From Dillenia suffruticosa (Eukaryota; Streptophyta; Magnoliopsida; Dilleniales; Dilleniaceae): a stretch of 64,000 nt of DNA. Every line of letters starts with the position of its first letter. Within the stretch, counting starts at the first letter, position 1. The stretch is from positions 13,622,174 through 13,686,173 of the forward strand of contig JAVTVX010000002.1 in the NCBI GenBank assembly GCA_033439265.1, in the 5' to 3' direction. The notes beneath the pieces were generated by a model. That model saw only the letters and a program-made list of their open reading frames with translations, did not search any database and had not been told where the DNA came from. Position numbers and translations under genes: made by a program. Below are positions 9,829 to 22,719 of this stretch, piece by piece.

Positions 9829-11160
9829 CCGAGCTTTCTTAGTTGACGCATGCTATTTGGTTGGCTAGAGATATATGAAAAATGGATTGTATCAATGGCT
9901 TTTGTGCTTGAAATGGCTACTCATGTCTTCAATAGTTTTCTTTGAATGATAAACATGCAAGATTTGATACAAAACCTACTTAAAAAGTGAGGTTTTGAGC
10001 CATAAACGAATAAATTCATTTTTTGTGTTTGAGATTATTTTTCTTTATGAGTGATTATCACACTTGGATTGCACTATCTAGAACTTGCATTGTTATACAT
10101 TTCGAGACCATATTTTAGAATTTCATGCATTGAAATGACAAAGATAATTAGATTTTACCTCAACTTTGCCTTTGATAAAAATCCCTATCTTGATTTATAA
10201 TCCCCTTAGTGAACCAATTTGAGTCTGAGACCCTTTCTTTCTTCAAAACAATTTAATACAACACTATAACCTTATTTTGGTTGGCGTTTCAACCCTTGTA
10301 CCAAGAATATATGTAGTTAATTGCATGATATTAGTTATATGATTGCCTCATGAGATATGTATTGATTAGAGTTTTGATGATGATATTTGCTACATGTGAA
10401 AAAGAAAAGAAAAAGTTTGACTTTGTTCATCTTTGAGTTGAAATGTTCTTAAAAAAAAAATAGAGACAGAAATAAAGCAGCAGCAAAAGAAAAAAAAAAA
10501 GAAGAAAAGAAAAAAAGAAGAATGCTGCATTCTTGATAAATTCATTTCAATCATGGATCGTAGAGAAAAAAATTGACATATTTATGTGATTTGTAATGTT
10601 GGCTATGTTGAGCACGTGTGGATAACAAGATCATGAATTTTTGGTGTACTATTTGTGCGGGGCAAAGGTGTTATCGCAAAAAGAATCGTGTGGTTAGTTG
10701 CATATTACCTTTGGTACGTTTTTAAACCTTAAATATTACCTTATCCTATCCTTTACCCAAATCCCGTTACAACCAAATAAAAGAGATTTAGATTGATGCA
10801 TGAAATTTTAATTTTTAAGTGGTGGAGATTTGATATATTTGCAAGCATATGGTAGTGTCTTTCCATATTTTTGATTTGAGAGACATATATTCTTAACCCT
10901 TTTGAGTGCACTTGAGTGATCCCTTGGAGAGAATTGTCGAATCTTCTTGTTTACATTTCATAAGAGACTATTGGGATATATAGTGGTTGTTTTAGTGCGG
11001 ATCGTTGCGAAATACTTGTTGTTTAGATTATGTTTTTGGTTTAATTCTTATGACATATATTGATTTGGAAGCTTGGAAGAAAAAAAATAGGTTTGATAGT
11101 TTTAATTTTATTTTAGTTATGGATACTTGAGGACAAGCATCATTTAGGTGTGGGGGAATT

Positions 11161-12633
11161 TGATAGGGCTTAAATGAGTATAATATTTATGATTGATTTT
11201 GTATTATTTTTCAATAAATATTATACTAATATTTATATTTTGTGACATTTGATTTAGAAGGAGACTTATTATTGAGAAGGAAGAAAAATAAGTTAAATTG
11301 GAGCAATTTTACAAAATATGGAAAATTGGACAGCAATACTCTTTCATTAGCACGTGGGCACGTGGATTTCAATAGCAATGCAAGATTTATTGCAGTAAAA
11401 AAATTCCTTTCCCAATTGCATACTCAAAAAGAATTTGAGATGGAATTAGAGATATTGAAAATATTTATTCTATTCCTAATATTTAGGAAAATAAATTTTT
11501 AAAAATATAAATCTCTTAAAATATTATCTTTTAGAAAGTTTACTTTTTATTTTATTTTTATTTATTTATTAGTTATTTAGGGTTAGTAAGGAGATACCTG
11601 TATATATTCTCTTTATTCTTGACTTTTGGAGACACTTTGGGTGTGCAGCCCCAAAGGGGGCAGCAGCAGCCGGCAGCCTAGGGAGCACATTCTTTACTCC
11701 TTGAATTGGAGAGGAGACATTCTTTTTTGTAGAGGAGAAAGGCTCCAGCCATGGGAGTTCATTTGATTCCTTGTGTCATTGAACATTACTTGGGAAGCAA
11801 TAAATCATTTAGTGAATTTTCTTTTTCATACTTTGTTTTTAATTATTTTTCTAGTCAAAAAATTATTGAAGTCTTAATGAATAATGATTGTGAGATTTAA
11901 GTGATTTTATTTACTTGATATTTGTGGGTATTTATTTAATCTCTATATTTAATACTTATAATTGTTTTGAGATTGTTAAATAGAGATCTATATTTAATAA
12001 CTCTAAAATAATCTATAACCATTTAAAAACAGTAAAATTTGTGTGTTTTTAATAGAATGGTAATTGACATAGTTTTATAGTCTCGCAAACGGTAAAATTT
12101 ATATCAAGAGATTAGATAATCTAATTTAAATAAATCCAGATTGGAATTTATTGATTAGAATTGGGTCTCTCTAGATTTTAATACTGTCAGAACATTAAAT
12201 CCAACAAGAGTCTCTTGGGTTGTCTTTCAATTAGAAAAGTAATTAATCATAGTATCTTGATTGCCGAAAAAATAAGAAAAGATTGGTCGTTTCATGGTAA
12301 TTAGCGACTATAACCAATTTATTCATATAATATCGAGTAATTTCTGTATCGATAATCAATCAAGCACATCAAGGTGGAAATAACTCATTTGGCTAGGTTT
12401 TCTCTCATTGACATTCTCTTTTTTAATTGGTATTATTTAGTTGTTTTATTTTAGTTAATTTTCATTGAGTTATTTATTTATTTTGTTAGATTTAGATAAT
12501 TGCTCAAACCCCTATATTTTCATTTTTCTTGAATGAGATAAATCTACCATTCTTTATGAATTCAACCCTGTTCACCCTAAACTTGTCTTCAGTGAAATAG
12601 CTATTTTATTTTTGGTTGTTTGACGACACACCA
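11161..12633 (+). repeat. LTR 1 of the Athila-like element, forward
   Basis: The 1473-bp LTR starts TGATAGGG just after a polypurine tract and ends GACGACACACCA. It matches LTR 2 (from about 12640, 5'-truncated) and, reversed, LTR 3 (16034-28293). It contains a G/C-rich patch at about 11648-11690 and the phrase 'gcacgtgggcacgtgg' at about 11350. An 86-codon open frame at 11242-11502 lies entirely inside the LTR and looks accidental. Confidence 0.85.
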
Positions 12634-12639
12634 AATAAA

Positions 12640-15600
12640 TATGGGGGAAAGGGTTTTTTGTTTTTGTCATTCTTTATTCCTTGGAAGCAATATCCAATTT
12701 ATTGTGAGTTTTCTTTTATTATGAGTTCATTCTAATTTCTTTTTTAGCCAAAGGATTATTGAAATCTTAATAAATGATAATTGTGATATCTAAATGATTT
12801 TATTTGCTTGATATTTGTGGGTATTTATTTAATCTCTATATTTAATATTTATGATTATTTTAAAATTGTTAAATAGATGTCTATATTTAATAACCCTAAA
12901 ATAGTTTACAACCATTTAAAAACAATAACATTTATGTATTTTTAATAAAGTGGTGATTGACATATTTTTATGGTCTCGCAAGCGGTAGGATTTATGTGAA
13001 GAGATTAGATAATCTAATTTAAATAAATTCAGTTTGGAATTTACTGATTAGAATTGGATTTCTCTAAATTTTAATACTGTTGGAACATTAAATCCAACGA
13101 GAGTCTCTTGGGTTGTCTTTCGATTAGGGAAGTAATTAACGATGGTATCTTGATTACCAAAAAAATAAGGAGAGATTGGTTGTTTCGTGGTATTTAACGG
13201 CTATAATCAATTTATTCATATAATATCGAATAATTTTTGTATCGATAATCAATCAAACACATCAAGGTGGAAATAACTCATTTGGCTAGATTTTACCTTA
13301 TGACATCCTTTTTTTAATTGGTGTTATCTAGTTATTTTATTTTGATTAATTTTTATTGATTTATTTACTTAGTTATTTTAGATAATTTCATAAAAAAAAT
13401 CCCATATTTTTTATTTTTATTAAAAGAGATAAATCATCCATTCTCTATAAATTCAACCCTACTTACCATAGACTCATTGTAATACCCAGCAGAAAAAAAA
13501 AAGATGGGATATTTAAAATTAGGGCTTAAAGCACTAATTACTTTCCATTCTCCCTCTCTCCTTTTCTTCTCTCTTCTCCCGATCCCACGCCGCCGCGCCT
13601 CTCTTCCCCTCCCGCTGCCGCCGCCAGCACCGCCGGTCACCACCAGCGCCACCCACAGCCCCTGCAGCTCCTCCCTGCCGCGAGCGAGCCGCTGCAGCTC
13701 CTCTCTGCACAAGCGCCACTGCAGCTCCTCTCCTTCGCACAACAGCGCGCGAACCAACGCGAGCCAGCGCGAGCAGCGCGCGAGCCCAGCGCGAGCCGCG
13801 AGCAGCGCGCGAGCAGCGAGCGAGCAGCGCGCGAGCAGCCGCGATCCTCAGCGCGCGACCCCTGCACGCCTCTGCACGAGCCCCAGCACACCCTTGCGCG
13901 CCTCTGCACGATCCCCAGCGCGCCCCAGCACGAGCGCGAGCGCTCCAGCGTGCGACCCACAGCGCTAGCAGCGTACGATCTAGCTTGTGAGTGCGCTTCA
14001 GCGCGCGAGCCAGCGCCAGCGCCATCACGAGCGCGAGCGCGCTCCAGCGCGCGATCCGGCTTGCCAGGCCCACCAGGCCGCAGGCCCACTAGGCTGCAGA
14101 CCCATCAGGCCCGCAGGCCCACGGCCCGCCAGCCCATTTGCCGCGGCCCATAGCCCGCGACGGCCCGCGACAGTCCGTGAGCCTCTGCGAAGGTAAATGA
14201 CTCTAAGTTTTGATCTTTCGCACTTGGGTTTCGAATCTCTTTAGTAATTGGACTTAAATTGTTCACAATTGTTTTAAATTTGGAAACATTCAGCTTTTGA
14301 CCAAACCGACGGGCGAACGAAAGCTAAATCTGAGATCCGAAGAATCCTAGGTGAGAGAAATGAAATCTCTTCAACCCTTGAATAAACTTTGTCAAATTAG
14401 GTAGCATTAGTTGATTTGTTTATAAATTGAGGAATTTAGGGTTCGTATGAAATTAAGAAAAATGATAAACCCTGAAATAGTCGGAAATTGATGAAAATCG
14501 TGATGACTTGATTAGGTTAGCTTTCTTGGTGACTCAATTGAGGGGCGCCTTGTTTTGCGTATTTTGGTTTATTGGGGAGTGCGTTACCTTCCCCAAAACT
14601 GTGAGTGGGATTTATTTCAATACTTTTGTTTAATATGTAAATCCTGTTTTACAACATTTTGATAATGAGCATGATTTGTCGTATGTTGGAAATGTTTTGA
14701 CTGGTTTTAAAATTGACTTTTGTGAACTGTTGGAGTGTCCAAAAACTGTATTGAATTATGAAATTATACATCCATGTGGTTGATATGATATTGGTTTTGG
14801 CCTTGAGGGCTTTGGATTGTATTGTTCCGTAGCTACGAAGGACACCGTGAGAGACGCTTTGGTGGCGTCCGGATATGCCTAGGCCTGGGGTATCCCACGA
14901 GTTGTCGTGATTTGATTATCTACACGGTACTAGCCAGCTTGAACCCGAAAGGGGGAGGATTTGGATTTGGATTGGATATCCTCTCCAAGTCTAGCACCTG
15001 GACGAGGTTCGTCACCAACGTCGGGGTAGAGAGCACTTTAAAGAAATTTGCATATAATCCCCCGGTGCGCCTGTCATAGGTCGCGGTAGACCTCTACCAG
15101 GACATTTTCGACTGGCAGCTCTATGATTTTAATGACAGTGCTTTGGATGCATATTTGACTTGAAAATGCGTGAAATGATATATTGTTGAAATGAAGAGCA
15201 TGATGATTTGAAATATGATTTATATACTTATGTTTTGACACTCCAGTTTCACACTCCAGTTTCACACTCCATATTTGATGACTGCATTGACCCACTCACT
15301 CACTGAGTATTCTTTCCCGAGTACTCACCCCTCATTTCCCTTTTGTTTCAGAGATAGTATTTGACAAAGAGTGTCGCTTTTAGGACGCTCAGTATCTTTG
15401 GGAGATCAGGCCTGAATTTGAGGAGTCATTGTGTATTTCCGCTGCAAAATTTGTATTGGTGATGTATTTGTATTCTGAGGTCTATAGATGACCATTTTTT
15501 TATAATTTTGGGATGACTGTATAAATATGGATATTTAATTTGTGGAACTCTCATGTCACTGCATGACATTGCATTGAGGCATTTCTTTTTCATTGCGTCT

Positions 15601-16028
15601 ATATTTGGGAATGTGTCATGTCTTAGAAGTGTCCTCTAGGATCGCTCGGTGCCTCCTCTAAATCACAGGAGGGGCGACTGGCGGCTGTCCATGCCTTTGA
15701 TGGGGGTATGGCAGTAGAGGTCTGTGGTTAGGACTGTGGAGAATTGTTTGTTAGCCTTGCGTTGCCCTGGATTGTGCAGTAGGATGATCTAGTTTGTTGT
15801 GGAGGATAATATATGCATTTTGAGGCCGGGATGGCCCCTTTTGGACAGGTAACAGGTTTATTTTAATATGGGAGACCTCCGATATATGGGGAGGTTCTGC
15901 CCGATTTTCTGTAAAAGTACAGCCGGCATCCAGGGTAACGGGCGGCTACTCACTATCCCGGTTCGGGGTGTGACACTCATCTCTAGTAAAGTAGGTAATT
16001 TTATTTTTAGTTGTTTGACGACACACCA
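12640..16028 (+). repeat. LTR 2, forward, 5'-truncated and interrupted by a solo LTR
   Basis: From about 12640 the sequence follows LTR 1 from its middle, including 'tttatttgcttgatatttgtgggtatttatttaatctc'-type landmarks in the same order. It ends at 16028 with the same GACGACACACCA. Its first roughly 620 bp are missing. It is split at 13477/15981 by the solo LTR described next. Confidence 0.8.
13478..15975 (+). mobile_element. Solo LTR of a Tekay-like chromovirus
   Basis: A 2498-bp insertion starts TGTAATACC and ends GGTTCGGGGTGTGACA. It is flanked by the 5-bp duplication CTCAT (13473-13477 and 15976-15980). The two sides rejoin to a continuous LTR 2. No internal retroviral region is present, so it is a solo LTR left by LTR-LTR recombination. 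Its 3' end matches the LTR ends of the chromovirus at 16688-27485 (compare GTTCGGGGCGTGATA there), and both carry 'ttccgtagctacgaa'. It is therefore from the same or a sister family, in opposite orientation. Bases 13560-14200 are strongly GC-rich. Confidence 0.88.
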
Positions 16029-16687
16029 AAATTTGGTGTCATCAAACAACCAAAAATAAAATACTTATTTCACTAAAGACAAGTTTAGCGTGAGCAGGGT
16101 CGAATTCACAGGGAATGGTGGATTTATCTCTATCAAGGAAAATGAAAATATGAGAGTTTGAGCAATTATCTAAATCTAACAAAAAAGTAAACAACTCAAT
16201 GAAAATTAATTAAAATAAAACAACTAAATAATAACAATTAAGAAAAAGGAATGTCAATGAGAGAAAACCTAAACAAAAGAGTTATTTCTACCTTGATGTA
16301 TTTGATTGATCATTGATACAAAAATTACTCGATATTATATGAATAAATTGGTTATAGTAGCTAAATACTACGAAACGACCAATCTCTCATTACTTTTTCG
16401 ACAATCAAGATATCATCATTAATTATTTCCCTAATCGAAAGACAATCTAAGAGACTCTTGTTGGATTTAATGTTATAACAGCATAAGATCTAGAGAGACC
16501 CAATTATAATCAGTAAATTCCAATCTAAATTTATTTAAATTAGATTATCTAATCTCTTGACATAAATTCTACCGCTTGCGAGACCATAAAAATATGTCAA
16601 TTACCACTCTATTAAAAACTCAAATTATACTATTTTTAAATGGTTGTAAATTATTTTAAAGTTATTAAATATAGATCTCTATTTAAC

Positions 16688-18957
16688 TGTCATATGCCGA
16701 ACCTGGGCCATGAGTAGCCACCCGTTACCCTGAATGCTGGCTGTATTTTTACGAAAAATCGGGAAGAATCTCCTCATAAATTGAAGGTCTCCCATGTACA
16801 AATAAACTTATATAATTTAAAATTATCCTGTAAATTAAATAAAATAGTCATCCCAACCTCACAACAACCCACCAACCACAGCAAACATCCAGAACAACGC
16901 CAAACTATGTAAATTATCAACGATCCTACCCACAGAGCTCTACTGTCATGCCCAACTAGAACATGAGCAGCCGCCACACTGAACGGACATAAATTTTATA
17001 CAATTTACAACCAATTTTTCCAAATTAACATTTAAACACTACAATTTGCCTCAATACAAATGAAATATGAGAGTTTCGTAATTTAATGTACATAAATTAT
17101 ACAGTCAATCCCAAATAAATTCACTGTCAACTATGGATTTCAAGTTCAAGACCTCACAGGGTCGAAAATAAAAATACGGAGTTCATATCTCAACTTAATT
17201 TACGTCTCACAGTCGAAAAACACTCAAATCCGCCAACGAGCTACCAACTCCTGTAGAGTCGAAGCGTCGCTCTAACACAATAATCCTGTCTAAGGAGGGA
17301 AAGAAGAGGGGTGAGTATCAAGAAAGATATTCAGTGAGTGAGGGCATTAATCTCAAGTACTAATAGTGTAGGTAAACATTGGAGTGTTAAATAATATCAT
17401 TCATAACCAATAATTCAAATTTTTACAGTAAATCATGATATGTTCGCTAAAATGAACTCATTTAATCATTCACACGTTAGCATATATAAATGTATCCATT
17501 TAAAATCAAGTAGATCATAGAGCAAGCCGAAAGGATTCTGGCAAAGGTCAACCACGACCAAGGACAGACACATCGGAGGTTTTATTATGTATAAAGTTCA
17601 AAAGTCGCTCTCTACCCCAACGTTGACCATGAATTCACTGGGGCTAGCTTATCATCATATATAGGACCCCGCCCGGTACTAGACGGTAGCGTCATATACA
17701 TCCTCCCCCTTATTTGAGTTCAACTGGCCACGCCTATAACCATTAGAAATATGACGTTTGCAGATACCTCCTGTATAAGCGTATCCGGACAACCCGGTAC
17801 CTCTACAAATGTCTTTCGTAGCTACGGAATCAATCAAATAATGTCATATCATCATATCATCTCAAGCTAGTAGGCATCCAACCTACATAGCCAATCATCT
17901 CATCATATGCTCAAAACAATTCAAATCCGTGTACCAATATATTTCATCGAAATCATTTAAATTCAACAAATAAATGCAATGGTAGAATATAAAACATTCA
18001 ATTTCTCAAATCGTTTCACAATTTCATTTCATTCCAAATATGGATGTATAATCGTAGAAAATATACATACGACACTTCAATAATCACAAAACATATTTGA
18101 ATTTCAATTCCATACGTTGAGAAAATGCATATCAAAAGCATATTTTATTAAAAATACGATAAAATCAGCTTTCACTATTTCATGCAAGAGATTAGGGTCC
18201 CACTCACATTCTAGGGAGGGTGGTCACTCCCTATTTTCCAGAATCAAACCAAATCGACTTCTCGAATTTCCAAGAAAGTCAACCTAATCAAATTATCACA
18301 ATTGTCATCAAATTTTCAATTATTCTTAGGATTCATCATCTTCCCTAAGTTTGCATAAATCTTAATTTCTCAATTTATAAATATATATCAATGTCATTTT
18401 AAAGGTATTGAAACCTAAATTTGATAAAATTTATTTCAAATATTGAAGAGATCACATTTCTTTCACCTAAGGTTTTCTCAAATATCAGACTTAGCTTTCG
18501 TTCGCCCGTCGAATTGGTTTAAAACCTGTAATATTTTCAAATTTGAGCAATATTAGCAATTAACTCAAATTCTAAATACCAAACCCTAGAACTACAACCA
18601 ACATAGCTGTTACCTGCAGTGAAGAAGCCGCGACCTAGGGTTTCTGCAGGGACTGCAGGTGAGCTCTCGAAGGAGACGGCTGGTTGTGGGCTTGCGGGCT
18701 CGCGTGTTGCGCTCGCACGAGTGGGCTGGAGCGCGCTTGTACGCATGTATGCTCCCGAGCAAGTGTGTGCTCTCGAGCCCACGCTATGGAGCGCTGGCGG
18801 AAGATCACGCGCAGTGGCGCACTCGCGGGACGAGGATTGCGCTCGCGCTAGGAGGATCGCGCTTGCGTGAGGAGGCTGTGCTCGCGTGGAGGCTGGAACA
18901 GTGGTGGAGAGGGATGAAGGTGAGGTGGCCGTGGGAAGGAGAAGAGGCGGGGAGAGA

Positions 18958-19009
<52 letters not shown>

Positions 19010-19138
19010 AAGAGGGAGAGAGAGAGAGAGGGAACAAGAGAAAGAGATTAGGGCTAAAAACCCTAATCCAATTTGGGGGGTGCTACGTTTTGGCCAAAAC
19101 GCAGCACTTCCCTCTTCCTTTTTTTTTTTTAAGTTTGT

Positions 19139-19179
<41 letters not shown>

Positions 19180-19425
19180 CATACATACATGCATACTTAT
19201 ATTTTTTTTTACATCCACATTTTGCTATCTTGCGAATTTCATAAAAATGGGGTTCGCTACGATTTACGAACACGGCAACCTAAATTATACAAAAAATTAA
19301 ATTTAAAAACACAAAATCAAAAATCAATATAAATAAAAATTTCTCTATATATATAACTGAGAAATATTTTATTTAATTTCTGAACAGGAGTACAGTAGTA
19401 CGGACACCGCAGTGTCAGTGTTATA
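16688..19425 (-). repeat. Chromovirus 3' LTR
   Basis: The 2738-bp LTR pairs with 24750-27485. From the left it starts TGTCATATGCCGAACC and ends GTGTTATA. Notable parts are a GC-rich segment (about 18650-18900), a (GA)n tract (about 18950-19035), the inverted 'ttagggctaaaaaccctaa' at about 19047-19066 and an AT/ATAC microsatellite (about 19140-19195). On the minus strand these lie near the LTR start, where the promoter would be expected. Confidence 0.88.
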
Positions 19426-19497
19426 TTTTCTAACCCCCTAAAAACAAATTTCGTTCTCGAAACTAAAAGAGAACTAAACAATAAATAAATGGGGGTA

Positions 19498-20795
19498 CTA
19501 TCTCCTCATAGCCTCATCGGGCTCCCAGGTCTCTTCCTCGACCTGGTCACTCTTCCACAAGACTCTGACTAATGAGATTTCCTTGTTCCGCAGCTTCCTG
19601 ACCTGCCAATCTAGAATAGCCATGAGCTGAACTGGAAGACTAAGATCATCTCGTAATTCAATAGGTAGAGGCTCAAGTACATGAGAAGGATTGGCCAAAT
19701 ACTTCTTGAGTACTGAGATATGAAAAATATCGTGAATACGAGATAGTTTATCTGGCAGCTCCAATTTGTATGCCACACTTCCGACCCTCTCAAGGATACG
19801 GAAGGGTCCAATATATTTGGAGCTTAACTTGCCCCACTGCCTGAACCGTATAACTCCCTTCCAATGAGATATACTCAAGAAAATCATATCTCCAGTGGCA
19901 AACTCAAGAGGTCGCCGCCTATGATCGACATATGCCTTCTGTCTGTCCGACCGGCTTTCATTCACTCACAGATGACCTTTATTTTATCTTTTTTTTCCTC
20001 AATTGGCTCAACACTGTTGAGATGTCGCTCTCCGACCTCATCCCAGCATATTGGGGTGCGACATTTCTTGCCATATAGTGTCTCATACGGGGGTATACCT
20101 ATACTGGCCTGATAACTGTTATTATATACGAATTCGACCAGTGGAAGGTGTCGATCCCAATTACCCCGGGAATCCATCACACATGCCCTCAGCATGTCCT
20201 CAAAGGTCTGAATGGTCTTCTCTGACTGACCATTTGTCTGCGGATGATATGTTATACTAAAATTAAGCCTTGTGCCCATTGCCTCATGCAACTTGAGCCA
20301 AAATTTGGAAGTGAATCTCGGGTCCCTGTCTGATACTATCGACACAGGAACACCATGCAGCCGGACTATTGTATCAATGTAAAGACGTGCCAAGGTCTCC
20401 AAAGGATTGTCGCTGCGAATAGAAAGAAAATGCGCGGATTTGGTGAGTCGATCTACAATCACCCAAATGACATCATGCCGTGATGAAGTCTGCAGTAACC
20501 CTATCATAAAATCCATAGTAATGTGATCGCACTTCCACTTAGGGATGGGTAAGGGCTGTAATGTACCAGTCGGCCACTGATACTCGGCCTTCACCTACTG
20601 ACAAACTAAACACCAAGCCATAAAATTCGCGATTTTTTGTTTCATGCCAGGCCACCAATAACTATCTCGAATGGTTCGATACATCTTGGTACCACCCGGA
20701 TGCAATGCATAAGCGGAGAAGTGTGCCTCCTCAAGTATGGCCTTGCAGAGATCTGAATCAGCGGGAATACAAACTCGCTCCCTGAACACTATCAC
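19498..20795 (-). pseudogene. Chromovirus integrase with C-terminal chromodomain-like end
   Basis: Reading down the minus strand there is an N-terminal zinc-binding part ending in 'WWPGMKQKIANFMAWCLVCQ'. The catalytic core has Asp residues in 'TMDFMIGL' and 'IVSDRDPRFTS' and Glu in 'NGQSEKTIQTFEDML'. Then come the GPF/Y-type 'KYIGPFRILERVG' and 'ILDWQVRKLRNKE...VRVLWK...EETWEPDEAM', a chromodomain-like tail that in chromoviruses helps target integration. An in-frame TAG (20592-20594) interrupts 'LVCQ-VKAEYQWP', and the last part (19498-19965) is in another frame from the core. The protein cannot be made intact. Confidence 0.88.
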
Positions 20796-21014
20796 ACCAT
20801 CTCCTCAGATCTTGAAGTCTCCGCCCTCAACTCTGCGGACTTTATCCGCAATACTTTGAAGCTCATCATCTATACTCTGGAGCTCTCGGATACGATCGAA
20901 CAAAGTCGGTCTGACCTCAAATCTGGCTAGTAAGCCTCCCTGATCATCACTATTCAAACTAACTCCCAAGGCTCGGAGTCCTGCTAAACAAGAAAGGTAG
21001 GCTTTCTCTGTCGA

Positions 21015-22153
21015 CTATGAGGATGATGCTGACTTCCAACTCAAGACATCTGCTATAACATTTGCCTTACTCGGATGATAGTCAATAATGAGGTCATAAT
21101 CTTTGAGAAACTCTAACCATCTTCTATGTCTCAAATTCAGCTCTTTTTGGATAAATAAATATTTCAAACTCTTATGATCTATAAATATTTTGTAGGTCAC
21201 CCCATAAAGATAATGCCGCCATATCTTCAAACGAAGACTATGGTTGCCAACTCTAAATCGCAGGTAGTTAACCTCGTGTTTTTTCAGCTGTCGTGAGACA
21301 TATTCAATAACCCGACCATCCTGCATCAGAACATAACCCAATCTCTATCAGCTAACATCACTGTATACTATATATTCAGGACTACTAGCGGGAAGGGCTA
21401 AAATAGGAGCAGATATCAACCGTTGTTTAAACTCCTGGAAGCTTGCCTCACAACGGTCATCCCAAACAAACTTGACCCCCTTCTGGGTCAATCTAGATAA
21501 CGGAACAGCTATTTGGGAGAATCACTCTACAAATCCGCGATAATACCTTGCAAACCAAGAAAACTATGAATTTCGGTAACTGTTTGTAGCTGCTTCAACT
21601 TAACTATAGCCTCAACCTTTAGCGGATCAACATAAATACCCTCCGCGGAGACAATGTGTCCCAAAAATCCAATTTGTCTCAGCCAAAACTCACATTTCCA
21701 GAATTTGGCATCTAGATGCTTCTCACGGAGTATTTGTAATACCACCCGAAGGTGCTGAGCATGATCTTCATCACTCTGTGAATATACCAAGATGTCATCG
21801 ATGAATACGATGACGAACCGATCTAAGTAGTAATGAAAAACTTGGTTCATCAGATCCATAAAAGCAGTTGGGGCATTAGTCAGCCCAAACGGCATGATTA
21901 GAAACTCGTAATGACCGTATCGGGTGTGAAAAACTGTTTTGGGCACATTTTCGGCCCGAATTCTCAACTGATGATAACCCGAATAGAAATCAATCTTAGA
22001 GAAAACCATGGCTCCCTGCAGCTGATCAAACAAATCATAGATACATGGTAGGGGATATCGGTTTTTGATGGTAGCTTTGTTCAACTGCCTGTAATCCACA
22101 CAAAGTCTAAGTGTACCATCTTTCTTTTTTACAAACAGTACCGGAGCGCCCAA
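21015..22153 (-). pseudogene. Chromovirus reverse transcriptase and RNase H
   Basis: The reverse transcriptase part (21527-22153) shows '[21 protein letters not shown]', '[13 protein letters not shown]' and the catalytic 'FIDDILVYS'. The RNase H part (21015-21341) follows with '[31 protein letters not shown]' and '[14 protein letters not shown]'. The roughly 185 bases between them hold stops or frame changes, and the first RNase H catalytic segment is eroded. It is a remnant of a Ty3/gypsy pol polyprotein. Confidence 0.88.
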
Positions 22154-22194
22154 AGTGAAGTGCTTGGGCGAATAAACCCCTTGTCTAGGAGTCG

Positions 22195-22719
22195 CTACAA
22201 CTGAATCCTAAACTCTCTCAGTTCCGCAGACGCCATTTTATATGGTGGAATAGAAATAGAATTGGTCCCCGGTACTAGATATATCTCGAAATCGAACTCC
22301 CGAACTGGTGGTAATCCAAGAAGCTTCTCGAGGAATACCTTTGGAAAATCCTGCACCACAGGGACCTCCTCAAGTCTCGGTCCCTCAATGGTGATGTCGA
22401 CAATATAAACCAGATAAGCCGCACTACCATGGCGTACCAAGCGTCTAGCCTTCATAACAGATATACAGCAGGGCAATACTCGTCTCTCGTCCCAGAATAC
22501 TAATGGTGGTTGCTCGGACCTCCGAAACTCAACCTTTTTCGTGAAACAATCCACGGAAGCCCGGTGTAAACTCAACCAATCCATCCCTAGGATGACATCG
22601 AAATCCGTGATTGGGAGCGGAATCAGATCTGCCTCTAATACCCCCTTCCCAATACCGACCTCAGAACCCTTATAGACAATATCTCGAATGATATACTTGT
22701 CCAGAGGAGTGACTATCAT
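22195..22719 (-). pseudogene. Chromovirus aspartic protease and pol linker
   Basis: The frame contains 'LIPLPITDFDVILGMDWLSLHRASVDC', the conserved region just after the retropepsin active site in Ty3/gypsy elements. It continues to 'VVQDFPKVFLEKLLGLPP', which leads into reverse transcriptase. The active-site DTG-type motif is not visible in this frame and would lie upstream (about 22720-22850), where stops occur. Confidence 0.75.

Larger units (their letters stand above)
8251..11160 (+). other. Non-coding internal region of the Athila-like element
   Basis: No enzyme domain is recognisable. About 8917-8965 carries 'aaaggcacttgttgggaggcaatcca', a phrase common after gag-pol in this group. Two purine-rich phrases, 'gatttaggtgtgggggga' (about 9672) and 'catttaggtgtgggggaatt' (11141-11160), resemble polypurine tracts; the second lies immediately before the LTR at 11161. 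The region also holds the two tandem repeats listed next and several long A and T runs. Confidence 0.6.

Noticed and set aside
11242..11502. An 86-codon open frame
   Set aside because: It lies wholly inside LTR 1 and has no similarity that I recognise; the reverse LTR copy does not keep it open in an obvious way.
13504..14196. Open frames of 67-179 codons on both strands rich in Ala, Arg and Ser
   Set aside because: They overlap on opposite strands inside the GC-rich part of a solo LTR. Absence of AT-rich stop codons explains them; no domain is recognisable.
18537..19332. Open frames with long Arg-Glu or Leu-Ser repeats
   Set aside because: They are translations of the (GA)n tract in the chromovirus LTR and occur in several frames on both strands.
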